A DNA stretch of 64,000 nt from Parafrankia irregularis (GCF_001536285.1 NZ_FAOZ01000018.1:62001-126000), one strand, 5' to 3'; counted from the first letter of the stretch, positions 52,997 to 61,875 are shown. A program made the numbers and translations. The notes: generated by a model from the letters alone, not told the origin.

Positions 52997-53200
52997 TTGG
53001 TCGACAGGGAGCTCGAGTACCAGAAGCTGACGATGCCCCCGGGCACCGACCGGCGGACCGCGGTGGCGATCCTCACCCTGCACGCCGAGTTCGGGGACTG
53101 GGAGCTTGATCGCTCCCGCATCTACCCCGATGGGACCCGCCGAGTAGTGCTACGCCGACGGCGCCGGCCGGGCGGCTTGCCCGGTTATCTCCCCACCTGA
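52997..53200 (+). CDS. DUF5703-family small protein
   Basis: The 67-aa product matches the actinobacterial DUF5703 pattern: an LEYQKLTMPPGTDR N-terminus, a helix TAVAILTLHAEFGDWELDRSR, and YPDGTRRVVLRRRRR. The arrangement YxxLxxP...LLTxHAExGxWELxRxRxYPDGxRRVxLRR is what I recall for the family. Its function is unknown; the Arg-rich tail suggests nucleic acid contact or interaction with a charged partner. The likely start is TTG 52997, ten bases after GGGAGG. Confidence 0.75.
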   Translation: MVDRELEYQKLTMPPGTDRRTAVAILTLHAEFGDWELDRSRIYPDGTRRVVLRRRRRPGGLPGYLPT

Positions 53201-53425
53201 CCCGGCGGTCCGGTCACCGAACGCAGCGGGCCCACGCCACCGACAACCTGCCAAAGGTGAATTGGCGCAGCACGGCAGATGTGACGTCCGACCCGCCGGG
53301 ACGGACATCGCCGGGTGAGACGTGAGTATCGCCACGATCCCCGCTCCGATTCACGGCGGAAGATGGTGAGGCGGACGGACCGTGAACCACTCCGTCAGAG
53401 ACCCATCGGCATGTGGGGAGCGATT

Positions 53426-54922
53426 GTGACCGCTACGAGCGACGGACACCAAAAGCACCGGGTCGTAGTCATCGGCTCGGGTTTCGGCGGGCTGTTCGCC
53501 ACCCAGGCGCTGCGCCGCGAGCCCGTCGAGGTGACTGTCGTCGCAAAGACCACACATCACCTGTTCCAGCCACTGCTTTACCAGGTGGCGACGGGCATCC
53601 TGTCCGAGGGCGAGATCGCCCCGGCCACCCGCGAGGTGCTGCGCCGCCAGACGAACGCGCGGGTGATCATGGGCGAGGTCACCGAGATCGATCTCGCCGC
53701 GAAGACGGTGACGTCGAACCTGCTGGGGCGGTCGGACGTGCAGCCCTACGACAGCCTGATCGTCGCCGCCGGCGCGGGCCAGTCGTACTTCGGCAACGAC
53801 CATTTCGCCGAGCACGCGCCCGGCATGAAGAGCATCGACGACGCGCTGGAGCTGCGCGGGCGGATCTTCGGCGCCTTCGAGGTCGCCGAGACAGCCCCCA
53901 ACCCGGAGGACGTCGCGCGCTACATGACCTTCGTGGTCGTTGGTGCCGGCCCGACCGGCGTCGAGATGGCCGGCCAGATCGCCGAGATGGCGCACCGCAC
54001 GCTGCGCCACGACTTCCGGCGCATCGACACGACCAAGGCCCGGATCATCCTGCTCGACGCCGCCCCGACCGTGCTGGGGACGTTCGGCGAGAAGCTCGCC
54101 GCCAAGGCCACCGCCAAGCTGGAGAAGATCGGGGTCGAGATCCAGCTCGGTGCCCGGGTCATCAACGTCGATTCCCGTGGCATCGACGTCGAGGACTCCG
54201 ACGGCAACCGGCGCCGGATCGAGTCGGTCTGCAAGATCTGGGCCGCCGGTGTCGCCGCCAGCCCGCTGGGCAAGCAGCTCGCCGAGCAGTCCGGCGCCGT
54301 GCTGGACCGGGCCGGCCGGATCCAGGTGCAGCCCGACCTGACCCTGCCCGGTCACCCCGAGGTCTTCGTCGTCGGCGACATGGCCACCCTCGACCGGCTG
54401 CCCGGTGTCGCCCAGGTCGCGATCCAGGGCGGCCAGTACGCCGCCAAGACGATCGCCACCCGGCTGCGCAGCGGCCCGCCGATGCGCAACTTCGAGTACA
54501 AGGACAAGGGCAGCATGGCCACGATCTCGCGCTTCAGCGCGGTGGCCAGCATCAAGGGCGTGCAGCTCAGCGGGTTCCTGGCCTGGCTGATGTGGCTCGC
54601 GGTGCACCTCGTCTACATCATCGGGTTCAAGCACCGGGTGACCACCCTGCTGCACTGGACGGTGAGCTTCATCGGCCGCGGCCGCTCGGAGCGCACGGTC
54701 ACCCAGCAGCAGATCTTCGCCCGGTCGGCGCTGCAACGCCTCGGCGACGGGTTCTTCCCGACGCTGCCGGACGACTGGGCCTCCCGTGGCTCGTCGGCGG
54801 TGACGCGGCCGGCGGCGCAGCCGGGCGCGGTACCCAAGGCCCGCAAGGCGACGGCCGAGCCGTCCCGGCTGACCCCGGACAGCCCGGCGACCGGTGGCAC
54901 CGCCTCCGCCGGCACCGCCTGA
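53426..54922 (+). CDS. ndh: Type II NADH dehydrogenase (Ndh)
   Basis: Ndh-2 passes electrons from NADH to menaquinone without pumping protons. The 498-aa protein has the FAD-binding VVVIGSGFGGLFATQALR at the N-terminus, the LFQPLLYQVATG quinone-site motif, a second dinucleotide fold for NADH (FVVVGAGPTGVEMAGQIAEM), a VFVVGDMA segment and AIQGGQYAA. A C-terminal amphipathic/hydrophobic stretch (LSGFLAWLMWLAVHLVYIIGF) anchors it to the membrane. It starts at GTG 53426 behind TGGGGAG. The last 50 residues are a disordered Ala/Thr/Pro tail. Monocistronic, with a strong hairpin after it. Confidence 0.95.
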   Translation: MTATSDGHQKHRVVVIGSGFGGLFATQALRREPVEVTVVAKTTHHLFQPLLYQVATGILSEGEIAPATREVLRRQTNARVIMGEVTEIDLAAKTVTSNLLGRSDVQPYDSLIVAAGAGQSYFGNDHFAEHAPGMKSIDDALELRGRIFGAFEVAETAPNPEDVARYMTFVVVGAGPTGVEMAGQIAEMAHRTLRHDFRRIDTTKARIILLDAAPTVLGTFGEKLAAKATAKLEKIGVEIQLGARVINVDSRGIDVEDSDGNRRRIESVCKIWAAGVAASPLGKQLAEQSGAVLDRAGRIQVQPDLTLPGHPEVFVVGDMATLDRLPGVAQVAIQGGQYAAKTIATRLRSGPPMRNFEYKDKGSMATISRFSAVASIKGVQLSGFLAWLMWLAVHLVYIIGFKHRVTTLLHWTVSFIGRGRSERTVTQQQIFARSALQRLGDGFFPTLPDDWASRGSSAVTRPAAQPGAVPKARKATAEPSRLTPDSPATGGTASAGTA

Positions 54923-55018
54923 CCGACCGGCACCGAACCGGCGCACCGGTGAACCACCAGGCCGGCGAACACCGAGCCGGCGGCCCGCCAGGCCGGCGAG
55001 GCAGCGGAACAGAACAAC

Positions 55019-55058
55019 GACGAGCCCGTCCCGGGGATGCGCCCGGGACGGGCTTGTC
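55019..55058 (+). terminator. Hairpin terminator of ndh
   Basis: GACGAGCCCGTCCCGGG (55019-55035) pairs with CCCGGGACGGGCTTGTC (55042-55058), 17 pairs including one G-T, over a 6-base loop, followed by TCTCGTT. It lies about 100 bases after the ndh stop. Confidence 0.85.
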
Positions 55059-55080
55059 TCGTTCCGTCCCGGCGTCACGT

Positions 55081-55118
55081 CACGCGGTGTGATCACACAG
55101 AGTTGATCACACCGCGTG
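55081..55118. terminator. Second hairpin, convergent terminator for ndh and the M20 gene
   Basis: CACGCGGTGTGATCA (55081-55095) and its perfect complement (55104-55118) flank an 8-base loop. The arms contain TGATCA and are less GC-rich than the other terminators. The stem ends 11 bases before the M20 gene's stop codon. The symmetric sequence could also be an operator. Confidence 0.75.
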
Positions 55119-55129
55119 GCGTCACCCGG

Positions 55130-56512
55130 TCAGGAAGCCGCGAGGAAACGGTCCAGCACCCGCACACCGAAGCGCAGCGACTCGACCGGAACCCGCTCGT
55201 CCACGCCGTGGAACATGCCGGCGAAGTCGAGGTCCGGCGGCAGCAGCAGCGGGGAGAAGCCGAAACAGCGGATGCCGAGCCGGGAGAACGACTTCGCGTC
55301 GGTCCCGCCGGAGAGCATGTAGGGCACCGCCCGGGCCGCCGGGTCCTCCGCACGCAGCGCGCTGGCCATCGCGTCCACCAGCGGCCCGTCGAACCCGGTT
55401 TCCACCGCCTGGTCGTTCACCACCCATTCACGGCGCACCTCGGGCCCGATCAGCTCGTCGACCTGGCGCAGGAACTCCTCCTCCTGCCCGGGCAGGTACC
55501 GGCCGTCGACGTAGGCCGTGGCCTCGCCGGGAATCACGTTCACCTTGTGCCCGGCCACCAGCTGGGTCGGGTTCACGGTGTTGCGGATCGTCGCCCCGAC
55601 CATCCGGGCGATCGGCCCCAGCTTCGCGATCGTGCTCTCGATGTCGCCCGCGTCGAGCTCGATGCCCAGCGCCTCCCCGAGCGAGTCGAGGAACACCCGC
55701 ACGGTCGGCGTGACGACGATCGGGAACTGGTGCCGGCCGAGCCGGGCCACCGCCTCGCACAGCTTCGTCACCGCGTTGTCCTCGCTGAGCATGGACCCAT
55801 GCCCGGCCCGGCCCGCAACGGTGAGCTTCATCCAGGCGATGCCCTTTTCCGCGGTCTCGATGAGATACAGCCGCAGGTCGTCCGAAACCGTGTAGGAGAA
55901 GCCGCCGACCTCGCTGATCGCCTCGGTGCAGTCGGCGAAATGGTCGGGATGGTTGTCCACCAGCCAGCGCGCCCCCAGCGTGCCACCGGCCTCCTCGTCG
56001 GCCACGAAGGCCACGACAAGGTCACGCGGCGGCCGGCGGCCCGATCGGGCCAGGTCACGGACGACCGCCAGGGTCATCGCGTCCATGTCCTTCATGTCGA
56101 TGGCGCCGCGGCCCCAGAGACATCCGTCCACCTCCTCACCGGCGAACGGGTGCACGCGCCAGTCGGACGGATCCGCCGGCACCACGTCCAGATGGCCGTG
56201 GATCAGCAGCGGGGACCGGGTCGGGTCCGCGCCGGCCACCCGGGTCACCACGCTCGTCCGCCCCGGGGCGGACTCGAGCAGGACGGGCTCCAGCCCCACC
56301 TCGGCCAGCTTCTCGGCCACGTACTCGGCGATCGGCCGCTCGTGGCCCTCACCGTTCCCGCGGTTGACCGACTCGAAGCGCAGCATGTCCCGACACAGGT
56401 CCACGACCTCGGACTCGGCCGTGGGCGCCGGTCGGGCACCGGCGGGCGCGGCGGCAGGCCTCTGCCTGACCGCCGCAGGGTCCTCAGAGAGGTCGTGGGA
56501 CACGTTTGCCAT
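55130..56512 (-). CDS. M20-family peptidase (ArgE/DapE/ACY1-like)
   Basis: The 460-aa enzyme has the M20 metal site: LIHGHLDVVPAD (His and auxiliary Asp), WGRGAIDMKDMDA (bridging Asp), VADEEAGG (catalytic and ligand Glu), a YLIETAEKGIAWMKL insert domain and a C-terminal GVDERVP region with the final His in FHGVDE. The pattern is closest to the ArgE/DapE/CPG2 and carboxypeptidase-like members that cleave N-acylated or small peptides. ATG 56512 is the likely start, just behind a G-run. It is not closely related to the M20 dipeptidase at 9105. Substrate cannot be read from the sequence. Confidence 0.92.
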   Translation of the reverse strand: MANVSHDLSEDPAAVRQRPAAAPAGARPAPTAESEVVDLCRDMLRFESVNRGNGEGHERPIAEYVAEKLAEVGLEPVLLESAPGRTSVVTRVAGADPTRSPLLIHGHLDVVPADPSDWRVHPFAGEEVDGCLWGRGAIDMKDMDAMTLAVVRDLARSGRRPPRDLVVAFVADEEAGGTLGARWLVDNHPDHFADCTEAISEVGGFSYTVSDDLRLYLIETAEKGIAWMKLTVAGRAGHGSMLSEDNAVTKLCEAVARLGRHQFPIVVTPTVRVFLDSLGEALGIELDAGDIESTIAKLGPIARMVGATIRNTVNPTQLVAGHKVNVIPGEATAYVDGRYLPGQEEEFLRQVDELIGPEVRREWVVNDQAVETGFDGPLVDAMASALRAEDPAARAVPYMLSGGTDAKSFSRLGIRCFGFSPLLLPPDLDFAGMFHGVDERVPVESLRFGVRVLDRFLAAS

Positions 56513-56607
56513 GCCCCCAGTCTGCTCTCCCGGCCGTGCGTTCACCGGAGCAGGGACGTACCGTCGGGCCAAGCGTTCCACGCCGGTTTCCGGTAGGAGG
56601 ACCCGCC

Positions 56608-57141
56608 ATGACGTTGTATCGCTGCCCGCGCGAGGATCTCGGCTGCTCCGCCACCTTCCCCACCACCGGTGACCTCGACTATCACCTGCACCTCACGCAC
56701 TACTACGGACGTCTCGCGCGGTTCGGCGCGGCGCTGCCCCCCACGAGGGCGCTGCCCGGCGGGCCCAGGCCGGCGCGTCGGGTACCGGACGGGCTCGAAG
56801 GTGGCGCCGGCACGCCGACGACCGCGCAGTCCCGTCATGCCCGCGACGCCCGCCCCGTTGCAGGGGCAGGAGCAGGGGACCAGGCGGCGATCGACAGCGG
56901 CACCATCGGCGAGCGCCCGGCGATCGAGGCCGCGAACACGGGCGGCACGGACCGCCCACCGCGCCCGGCATCCGGCGTGGGCGTGGGCGACCGGAGCGTC
57001 AGCCACCGCGGCGGGGGCAACCGGGGCGGGGGCCGGACCGCCCGGTTCCCCCGCCGCCGACGCCCCGCGGAGCGCCGTGTGCGGGAGCTGACCGCGGCCA
57101 CGGCGCCGGACAGCGAATCGGACGGCCGCAGGCGTCACTAG
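56608..57141 (+). CDS. Small protein with N-terminal C2H2 zinc-finger-like motif and basic disordered tail
   Basis: The 177-aa product starts at ATG 56608 behind GTAGGAGGA. Residues 5-31 read YRCPREDLGCSATFPTTGDL then DYHLHLTHYYG, giving Cys-x6-Cys-x12-His-x4-His spacing (Cys6, Cys13, His26, His31), close to a C2H2 finger. The first residues of the knuckle are hydrophilic and the Phe (F16) sits where a core aromatic is expected. The remaining about 140 residues are low complexity, Ala/Gly/Arg-rich and end basic. C2H2 fingers are rare in bacteria (Ros/MucR being the known class); this one is short and does not match Ros. DNA or RNA binding is inference. Confidence 0.75.
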   Translation: MTLYRCPREDLGCSATFPTTGDLDYHLHLTHYYGRLARFGAALPPTRALPGGPRPARRVPDGLEGGAGTPTTAQSRHARDARPVAGAGAGDQAAIDSGTIGERPAIEAANTGGTDRPPRPASGVGVGDRSVSHRGGGNRGGGRTARFPRRRRPAERRVRELTAATAPDSESDGRRRH

Positions 57142-57503
57142 CCGTGCTGCTCGCGGCCCCGGATGCCACTCGGCGCCGCGGCCACAGCGGGCGCCGGGGT
57201 GCGCGGGTGGTCCGGTGCCAGGTTCGACCGGCCTGTGGCGGGCGGTCGGTTGCGCTGGCGGCGACACGCCGACCGGCCCCGTCGCCGCGGGGTTCCGTCC
57301 GGCATTGTTCACAACAGCGGCGCATCCGGCCCGTTGCGCGGGACCGGGTCGGCCGGGCACGGTCACCGGCGGGCAGAGGTCGCTCCACCAGGGCCCGTCG
57401 TCACCGCAGCGTCCCCCGGGAAGCCGGGAACTTCCCGGGGGAACACGGCGGAGGTCTCCCCCGCGAGGTCGGTGGCGCGACATCTCCGTCGGAGCCCCTG
57501 GCG
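57142..57503. other. Convergent intergenic region with hairpin terminator
   Basis: About 360 bases between convergent genes. TCCCCCGGGAAG (57412-57423) pairs perfectly with CTTCCCGGGGGA (57431-57442) over a 7-base loop, a probable terminator for the leftward permease gene and/or the rightward finger gene. The rest shows no gene or clear repeat. Confidence 0.6.
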
Positions 57504-58445
57504 TCAGGGGCGGCGCGGCACCGCCTCGACGGGTGTGTCCCCAGGCCCGGACACGGCCGGCGTCGCGGAGGTGGCTGGCTGGGCGCGACGACTCCGCGCC
57601 ACGACGCCCGCCGCAGCGACCAGCATGAGCGCCAACACCACGCCCAGGACCCCGGTGGGCACACCCACGAGCTTCAGTCCGCTGAGCGACACCACGACGA
57701 CGATCGCCGGGCGGATCAGCGCGCTGGTGGCGCTGCCCGCCGAGATCCGGGCGCCGAGGTAGACCCCGGGCAGCGAGCCGATGAGCAGCGAGCCGGTCAG
57801 CCCCAGCTGGAAGTCGCCGAAGAGCAGGTGGCCGAGCGACGCGGCGGCGACCAGCGGAACGGCCTGGGCCAGATCGGTTCCCACCAGCTGCGAGGCACGG
57901 ATCGACGGGTACAGGGCCAGCAGCAGGACGATGATCAGCGAGCCCGAGCCCACCGATGTCATCCCGACGACGAGACCTCCGACGACACCGACGGCCAGCG
58001 TCGGCAACCGCCGGACGGTGACCTCGGCGGCGGCGTCGTCGGTCGGTGCGGGTCCGCGGCGGCGGTCGAGCTCCGCCTTCGCGAGCATGGCGAGCGCGGC
58101 GATGATCAGCACCGCCCCCATGAAGATCTTCATCCGGTCCTGGACGGCCTCGCCGTCGCCCATCGCGCGCAGGATCAGGACACCGCAGAAGCCCGCGGGC
58201 ACCGAGCCCAGGACAAGCCAGGTGACGAGCCCGCGGTGGACCGTGCCACGGCGCAGATGCACCGTCGCCCCCACCGGCTTCATCACCGCCGACGCGACCA
58301 GGTCACTCGAGACGGCCGCGAGCGGCTGCACCCCGAAGAGCAGCACCAGAATCGGTGTCATCAGCGCGCCGCCGCCCATGCCGGTCAGCCCGACGACGAA
58401 TCCCACCAGTACCCCGGCCAGGGTCACCAACGGGTCGATCTCCAT
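57504..58445 (-). CDS. TauE/SafE-family sulfite or sulfonate exporter-like permease
   Basis: The 313-aa protein has the TauE/SafE pattern of two homologous halves with eight or so helices. The first half includes AGVLVGFVVGLTGMGGGALMTPILVLLFG and SSDLVASAVMKPVGATVHL; the second repeats it (VGGLVVGMTSVGSGSLIIVLLLALYP, LVGTDLAQAVPLVAAASLGHL). The family exports sulfite, sulfoacetate or other small organic acids. It starts at ATG 58445 behind GGGAAGGTGG. The C-terminus is a 25-residue disordered tail. No sulfur metabolism gene lies nearby, so the substrate is open. Confidence 0.92.
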   Translation of the reverse strand: MEIDPLVTLAGVLVGFVVGLTGMGGGALMTPILVLLFGVQPLAAVSSDLVASAVMKPVGATVHLRRGTVHRGLVTWLVLGSVPAGFCGVLILRAMGDGEAVQDRMKIFMGAVLIIAALAMLAKAELDRRRGPAPTDDAAAEVTVRRLPTLAVGVVGGLVVGMTSVGSGSLIIVLLLALYPSIRASQLVGTDLAQAVPLVAAASLGHLLFGDFQLGLTGSLLIGSLPGVYLGARISAGSATSALIRPAIVVVVSLSGLKLVGVPTGVLGVVLALMLVAAAGVVARSRRAQPATSATPAVSGPGDTPVEAVPRRP

Positions 58446-58669
58446 ATGTGGACCACCTTCCCGACGGGGATGATACGCATTTCCGGCGACAGTCCGCCCA
58501 GTGCGGACCGAGAGCAACCAGAGGTTCTCGATCCGCACCGGGACGGTGGGAGCCGTGGTCATTCCCGCCGCCACCACCCCGCTGGGCGAGCCCCGGTCGG
58601 ACCCGCCGCCAGGTCCCACCACCCGCCAAATCATTCTCCGGCCAGTTCGCGACCCGGCACACCAACATT

Positions 58670-58740
58670 CCGGAAATTACCCCGCACCAATTCGCCGCAA
58701 TTTCGCGGCGGAAAGATTTTTGTTTGTCGATGAATTCCGG
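58670..58740 (+). promoter_or_regulatory. AT-rich structured leader with an intrinsic-terminator-like hairpin
   Basis: CGCCGC (58693-58698) pairs with GCGGCG (58705-58710), extended outward by two weaker pairs, and is followed by a T-rich run (TTTTTGTTT, 58717-58725). The hairpin is enclosed by an outer stem, CCGGAAATT (58670-58678) with AATTCCGG (58733-58740), with one bulged A. The nearest gene on this strand upstream is far away, so a terminator here suggests leader attenuation of the secreted protein gene at 58799. The AT-rich sequence is unusual for this genome. The rest of 58446-58798 shows no gene. Confidence 0.45.
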
Positions 58741-58798
58741 GTGGGAGGCCCTTCATTGCTGCGGGGCCGCCGCACGTGAATTCAGCGATGGGGGAACG

Positions 58799-59248
58799 AT
58801 GGGAAAGTCCGCACCACGTAGGATCCTCGCCCTCGCGGCGACGGGCGTTGCCGCCGCCGCACTGGCCCTGGGTCCGGGTGCCGGGTCCGCGCAGGCGTTC
58901 TGGGACGACAAGGGATACCACCAGAACAAGCACGACAAGGACGACTGGTTCGGCGACGACTGGTTCGGCGACAAGGACAAACGACACAAGGACAAGGACG
59001 ACTGGTTCGGCGACAAGGACAAGGACAGGCGGCACAAGGACAAGGACGACTGGTTCGGCGACAAGGACAGGCGGCACAAGGACAAGGACAAGTGGGACAA
59101 GGACGGCTGGGGCAAGGAAGCCAGCTGGCACAAGGACAAGGACGACTGGCACAAGGACAAGTGGAGCAAGGACGACTGGCGCAAGGACAAGTGGGACAAG
59201 GACCGTAAGCACAAGGACAAGTGGGACAAGGACGACTGGGGCTGGTAG
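58799..59248 (+). CDS. Secreted Asp/Lys/Trp-rich repeat protein
   Basis: The 149-aa precursor starts at ATG 58799 behind GGGGGAACG. A classical signal peptide covers residues 1-35 (basic start, ILALAATGVAAAALALG core, cut after GSAQA). The mature part, about 110 residues, is almost only Asp, Lys, Trp, Gly, His and Arg. Repeats include DDWFGDKDK, KDKDDWFGDKD and later DKWDKDDW types, ending DDWGW. No Cys. The alternating acid-base pattern with regular Trp suggests an extended, possibly metal- or glycan-binding surface protein. I do not recognise a family. Nucleotide repeats of about 30-60 bp underlie it. Confidence 0.85.
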   Translation: MGKSAPRRILALAATGVAAAALALGPGAGSAQAFWDDKGYHQNKHDKDDWFGDDWFGDKDKRHKDKDDWFGDKDKDRRHKDKDDWFGDKDRRHKDKDKWDKDGWGKEASWHKDKDDWHKDKWSKDDWRKDKWDKDRKHKDKWDKDDWGW

Positions 59249-59447
59249 TCCGCTGCCCCCGTCACGTTCCTGACCCACCACATTCCTGATCCACCACGTC
59301 CCTGACCGCTGATCACCGCCGAGCCGGACAGCGGCATGAGGACGGCGCCGGGGAACAGGCCTGTCAGGATGCCGGCGACATCAGCGGGCACCGGCGGGAC
59401 GTTCCCCGGCGCGCGGCCACCAGGCCGTCAACGCGGCGACCGGGCGG

Positions 59448-59933
59448 TCAGGTGACCAGCTCACCGAGGCCCCAGACGGCCGCCATCGCGAGGCCGGCAC
59501 AGATCTCGACCAGCAGGCCGACCCCGAAGGCGACCGTCGCCGCCCAGGTCGACGCGCCCGCCCGCACCGGGTCCCGCAGGCGGGCGAGCTCGGCCAGGTA
59601 GATGCCGGCGAGGCCGCCCACCAGCAGGCCCACGACCGGCACGACGAAGAACCCGACGACAGCGCAGACCGCGCCGACGAGCATCGTCCCGATCGTCGCA
59701 CCGGAGGCGGACGCGGCGCGGCCAGGCAGCACGTACTTGGCCAGGGAGCCGGCGACGAACAGCGCGCTCATCACCGCCAGCACGGCCCAGCGCCCCGAGC
59801 CGCCCCCGTCGGCGATCGTCCACCACACGCCGGCGCCCCAGACCAGCAGCAGGCCCGGCAGGACGGGGACGAGGACACCGACCACCCCGACCGCCATGAC
59901 CAGGGCCACCGCGAGGAGCTCGACACCGCTCAC
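59448..59933 (-). CDS. DUF456-family membrane protein
   Basis: The 161-aa protein has the DUF456 layout of four to five helices with the conserved GVVGVLVPVLPGLLLVWGA opening, a KYVLPGRAASASGATIGTMLVGAVCAVVGFFVVPVVGLLVGGLAGIYLAEL Gly-rich core and a C-terminal helix. Function unknown; predicted small transporter-like or membrane-stabilising protein. Its start overlaps the stop of the ABC-F gene by four bases, so the two are co-translated. Confidence 0.88.
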   Translation of the reverse strand: MSGVELLAVALVMAVGVVGVLVPVLPGLLLVWGAGVWWTIADGGGSGRWAVLAVMSALFVAGSLAKYVLPGRAASASGATIGTMLVGAVCAVVGFFVVPVVGLLVGGLAGIYLAELARLRDPVRAGASTWAATVAFGVGLLVEICAGLAMAAVWGLGELVT

Positions 59934-61585
59934 GGCACCGTCTCCGTCACCTGGCCACCGGCGACACGCAACCGTCGGGTCACCCGCACCGCGTCGAGCA
60001 GGCGGCGGTCGTGGGTGACCAGCAGCAGGGTTCCCGCGAAGCCCTCGACGGCCTTTTCGAGCTGCTCGATCGCGGGAAGGTCCAGATGGTTGGTGGGCTC
60101 GTCCAGCACCAGGCAGTTCACCCCGACTCCCTGCAGCAGCGCCAGTGCCGCCCGGGTGCGCTCACCGGGCGACAGCGACGCCGACGGCCGGGTCATCTGA
60201 TCGGCACCGAGGCCGAACTTTGCGAACAGCGTCCGGACGTCGGCGGCCGAGGCACCGGTGGCCTCCTCGGCGACGGCGGCCGCGGTGGACGCCCCACGGA
60301 ACGCCGACCGCGCCTGGTCGATCTCGCCGAGGCGCACGCCGGAGCCGAGCGAGTGGGTGCCCGCACTCAGCGGCAACCGGCCGAGCAGCGCGGCGAGCAG
60401 GGTGCTCTTCCCACCGCCGTTCGGTCCGGTGATGACGAACCGGTCAGCCCAGGCGACCGTGAGGTCCACCGGCCCGAGCCGGAAACCGGGGCGCTCCACG
60501 ACCGCGCCGGACAGCGTCGCGACCACGTCACCCGAGCGGGGCGCGGCGGCGATCGACATCCGCAGCTGCCATTCCTTGCGCGGCTCGGCGACCGCGTCCT
60601 CGCTGTGGTCCAGGCGGTCGAGCTGCGTCTGCAGGGTGCGGACGCGCCCGGCGCTCTTGGTCGCCGCCTCGATCCGGGCGCCCCGGGCGGAGCGGTCGGA
60701 GTCCGAGGAGCGGCGCTTCGCCCTGACCGCACCGCGCACCGACTGCTCCCGCTGCCGCTGTACCTGCCCGACGAGATCGGCGCGGCGGTCGGCGAAGCGC
60801 TCGTAGCGTTCGCGGGCCTGACGGCGCGCGAGCCCACGTGCTTCCAGGTAGGCGTCCCAGCCGCCCGCGTAGCGGGTGACCGTGTGCTGGTGCGGATCGA
60901 TCTCGGCGACCCCGTCGATCGAACGGTCGAGGAACTCCCGGTCGTGGCTGACCACGACGAGCGCGCCCGCCATCTGCGCCACGTAGCGCTCCAGTCGCTC
61001 CAGGCCGTCGAAGTCCAGGTCGTTGGTCGGCTCGTCGAGCAGGGTGATGTCGAACCGGGAGAGCAGCACGCTCGCCAGCGAGCCGCGCGCGGCCTGGCCG
61101 CCGGACAGCGCGACCGTCGGACGGTCCAGCGCACCGGCGGGCAGACCGAGGTCGGCGACGACCTGCTCGGCCCGGGTGTCCAGGTCCGCCGCGCCGATCG
61201 CCAACCAGCGGTCCAGCGCGTGGCTGTAACGATCATCCGCGCCCGCCACCGAGCCGGACAGGTCGGCGGTGGCCTCGTCCAGGGCCTGCTGTGCCGCCAT
61301 GACACCGGTCCGCCGGGCCAGGAACTCCCGCAGTGTCTCGTCGGCACGCCGGTCGGGTTCCTGGGGCAACAACCCGACCACGGCGGTGGGCGGCGAGAGG
61401 TCGATCCGGCCGCCGTCGAGGGGGACCAGGCCCGCGAGCGCCCGCAGCAGGGTCGACTTGCCGACCCCGTTGGGGCCGACCACGCCGAGACGGTCACCTG
61501 GCGCGACGGTGAGCGAGACGCCCGCCAGGACGACGGCACCGCCACGCAGCACGGTCAGATCGGAGGCGACAAGTGTGGCCGACAT
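59930..61585 (-). CDS. ABC-F family ATPase (ribosome-associated)
   Basis: The 551-aa protein has two ATP-binding domains and no membrane segment. The first has Walker A GPNGVGKS, signature LSGGQ (with AARGSLASVL) and Walker B LLDEPTNDLD; the second has GPNGGGKS, a less usual LSPGE signature and LVLDEPTNHLD. The linker between (about residues 240-330, REQSVRGAVRAKRR etc.) is basic, as expected for the P-site tRNA interaction motif. ABC-F proteins act on ribosomes in translation control or antibiotic resistance; the subtype is not clear from sequence. ATG 61585. It overlaps the DUF456 gene downstream. Confidence 0.93.
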   Translation of the reverse strand: MSATLVASDLTVLRGGAVVLAGVSLTVAPGDRLGVVGPNGVGKSTLLRALAGLVPLDGGRIDLSPPTAVVGLLPQEPDRRADETLREFLARRTGVMAAQQALDEATADLSGSVAGADDRYSHALDRWLAIGAADLDTRAEQVVADLGLPAGALDRPTVALSGGQAARGSLASVLLSRFDITLLDEPTNDLDFDGLERLERYVAQMAGALVVVSHDREFLDRSIDGVAEIDPHQHTVTRYAGGWDAYLEARGLARRQARERYERFADRRADLVGQVQRQREQSVRGAVRAKRRSSDSDRSARGARIEAATKSAGRVRTLQTQLDRLDHSEDAVAEPRKEWQLRMSIAAAPRSGDVVATLSGAVVERPGFRLGPVDLTVAWADRFVITGPNGGGKSTLLAALLGRLPLSAGTHSLGSGVRLGEIDQARSAFRGASTAAAVAEEATGASAADVRTLFAKFGLGADQMTRPSASLSPGERTRAALALLQGVGVNCLVLDEPTNHLDLPAIEQLEKAVEGFAGTLLLVTHDRRLLDAVRVTRRLRVAGGQVTETVP

Positions 61586-61875
61586 GGGTCCAGTGTCGTC
61601 CGCCGCGCGGGCGCTGTGTCAGCCGGTCACACCGACGCCCGGTCGACCTGGTCACGCCGGCGGCTGATCCGGGCCCGGGCCGGGGCACGGACGGGCAGCT
61701 CACCCTGGTCCCGCCGGGAAGCGAATTCGCCGCAGAGGCACCAAAACGTCCACAATGGTGCGATCATGCGGTGTCTATCTTCATACCGGCGCGTGAGCCA
61801 GCGGCGTCCGGGTAACCGGCGCCCGGGCCATCGGCGCCTGGTGGATGTCGACGTGCCCGCGCGCCGGGCGGCGTC

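Noticed and set aside
52663-53109. 148-codon plus-strand frame upstream of the DUF5703 gene
   Set aside because: It overlaps the DUF5703 gene in another frame and shows no motif.
58631-59281. Val/Leu-rich minus-strand frame opposite the secreted repeat protein, resembling a membrane protein
   Set aside because: Its hydrophobicity is the reverse complement of Asp/Lys codons (GAC/AAG to GTC/CTT); the plus strand has signal peptide and ribosome binding site.
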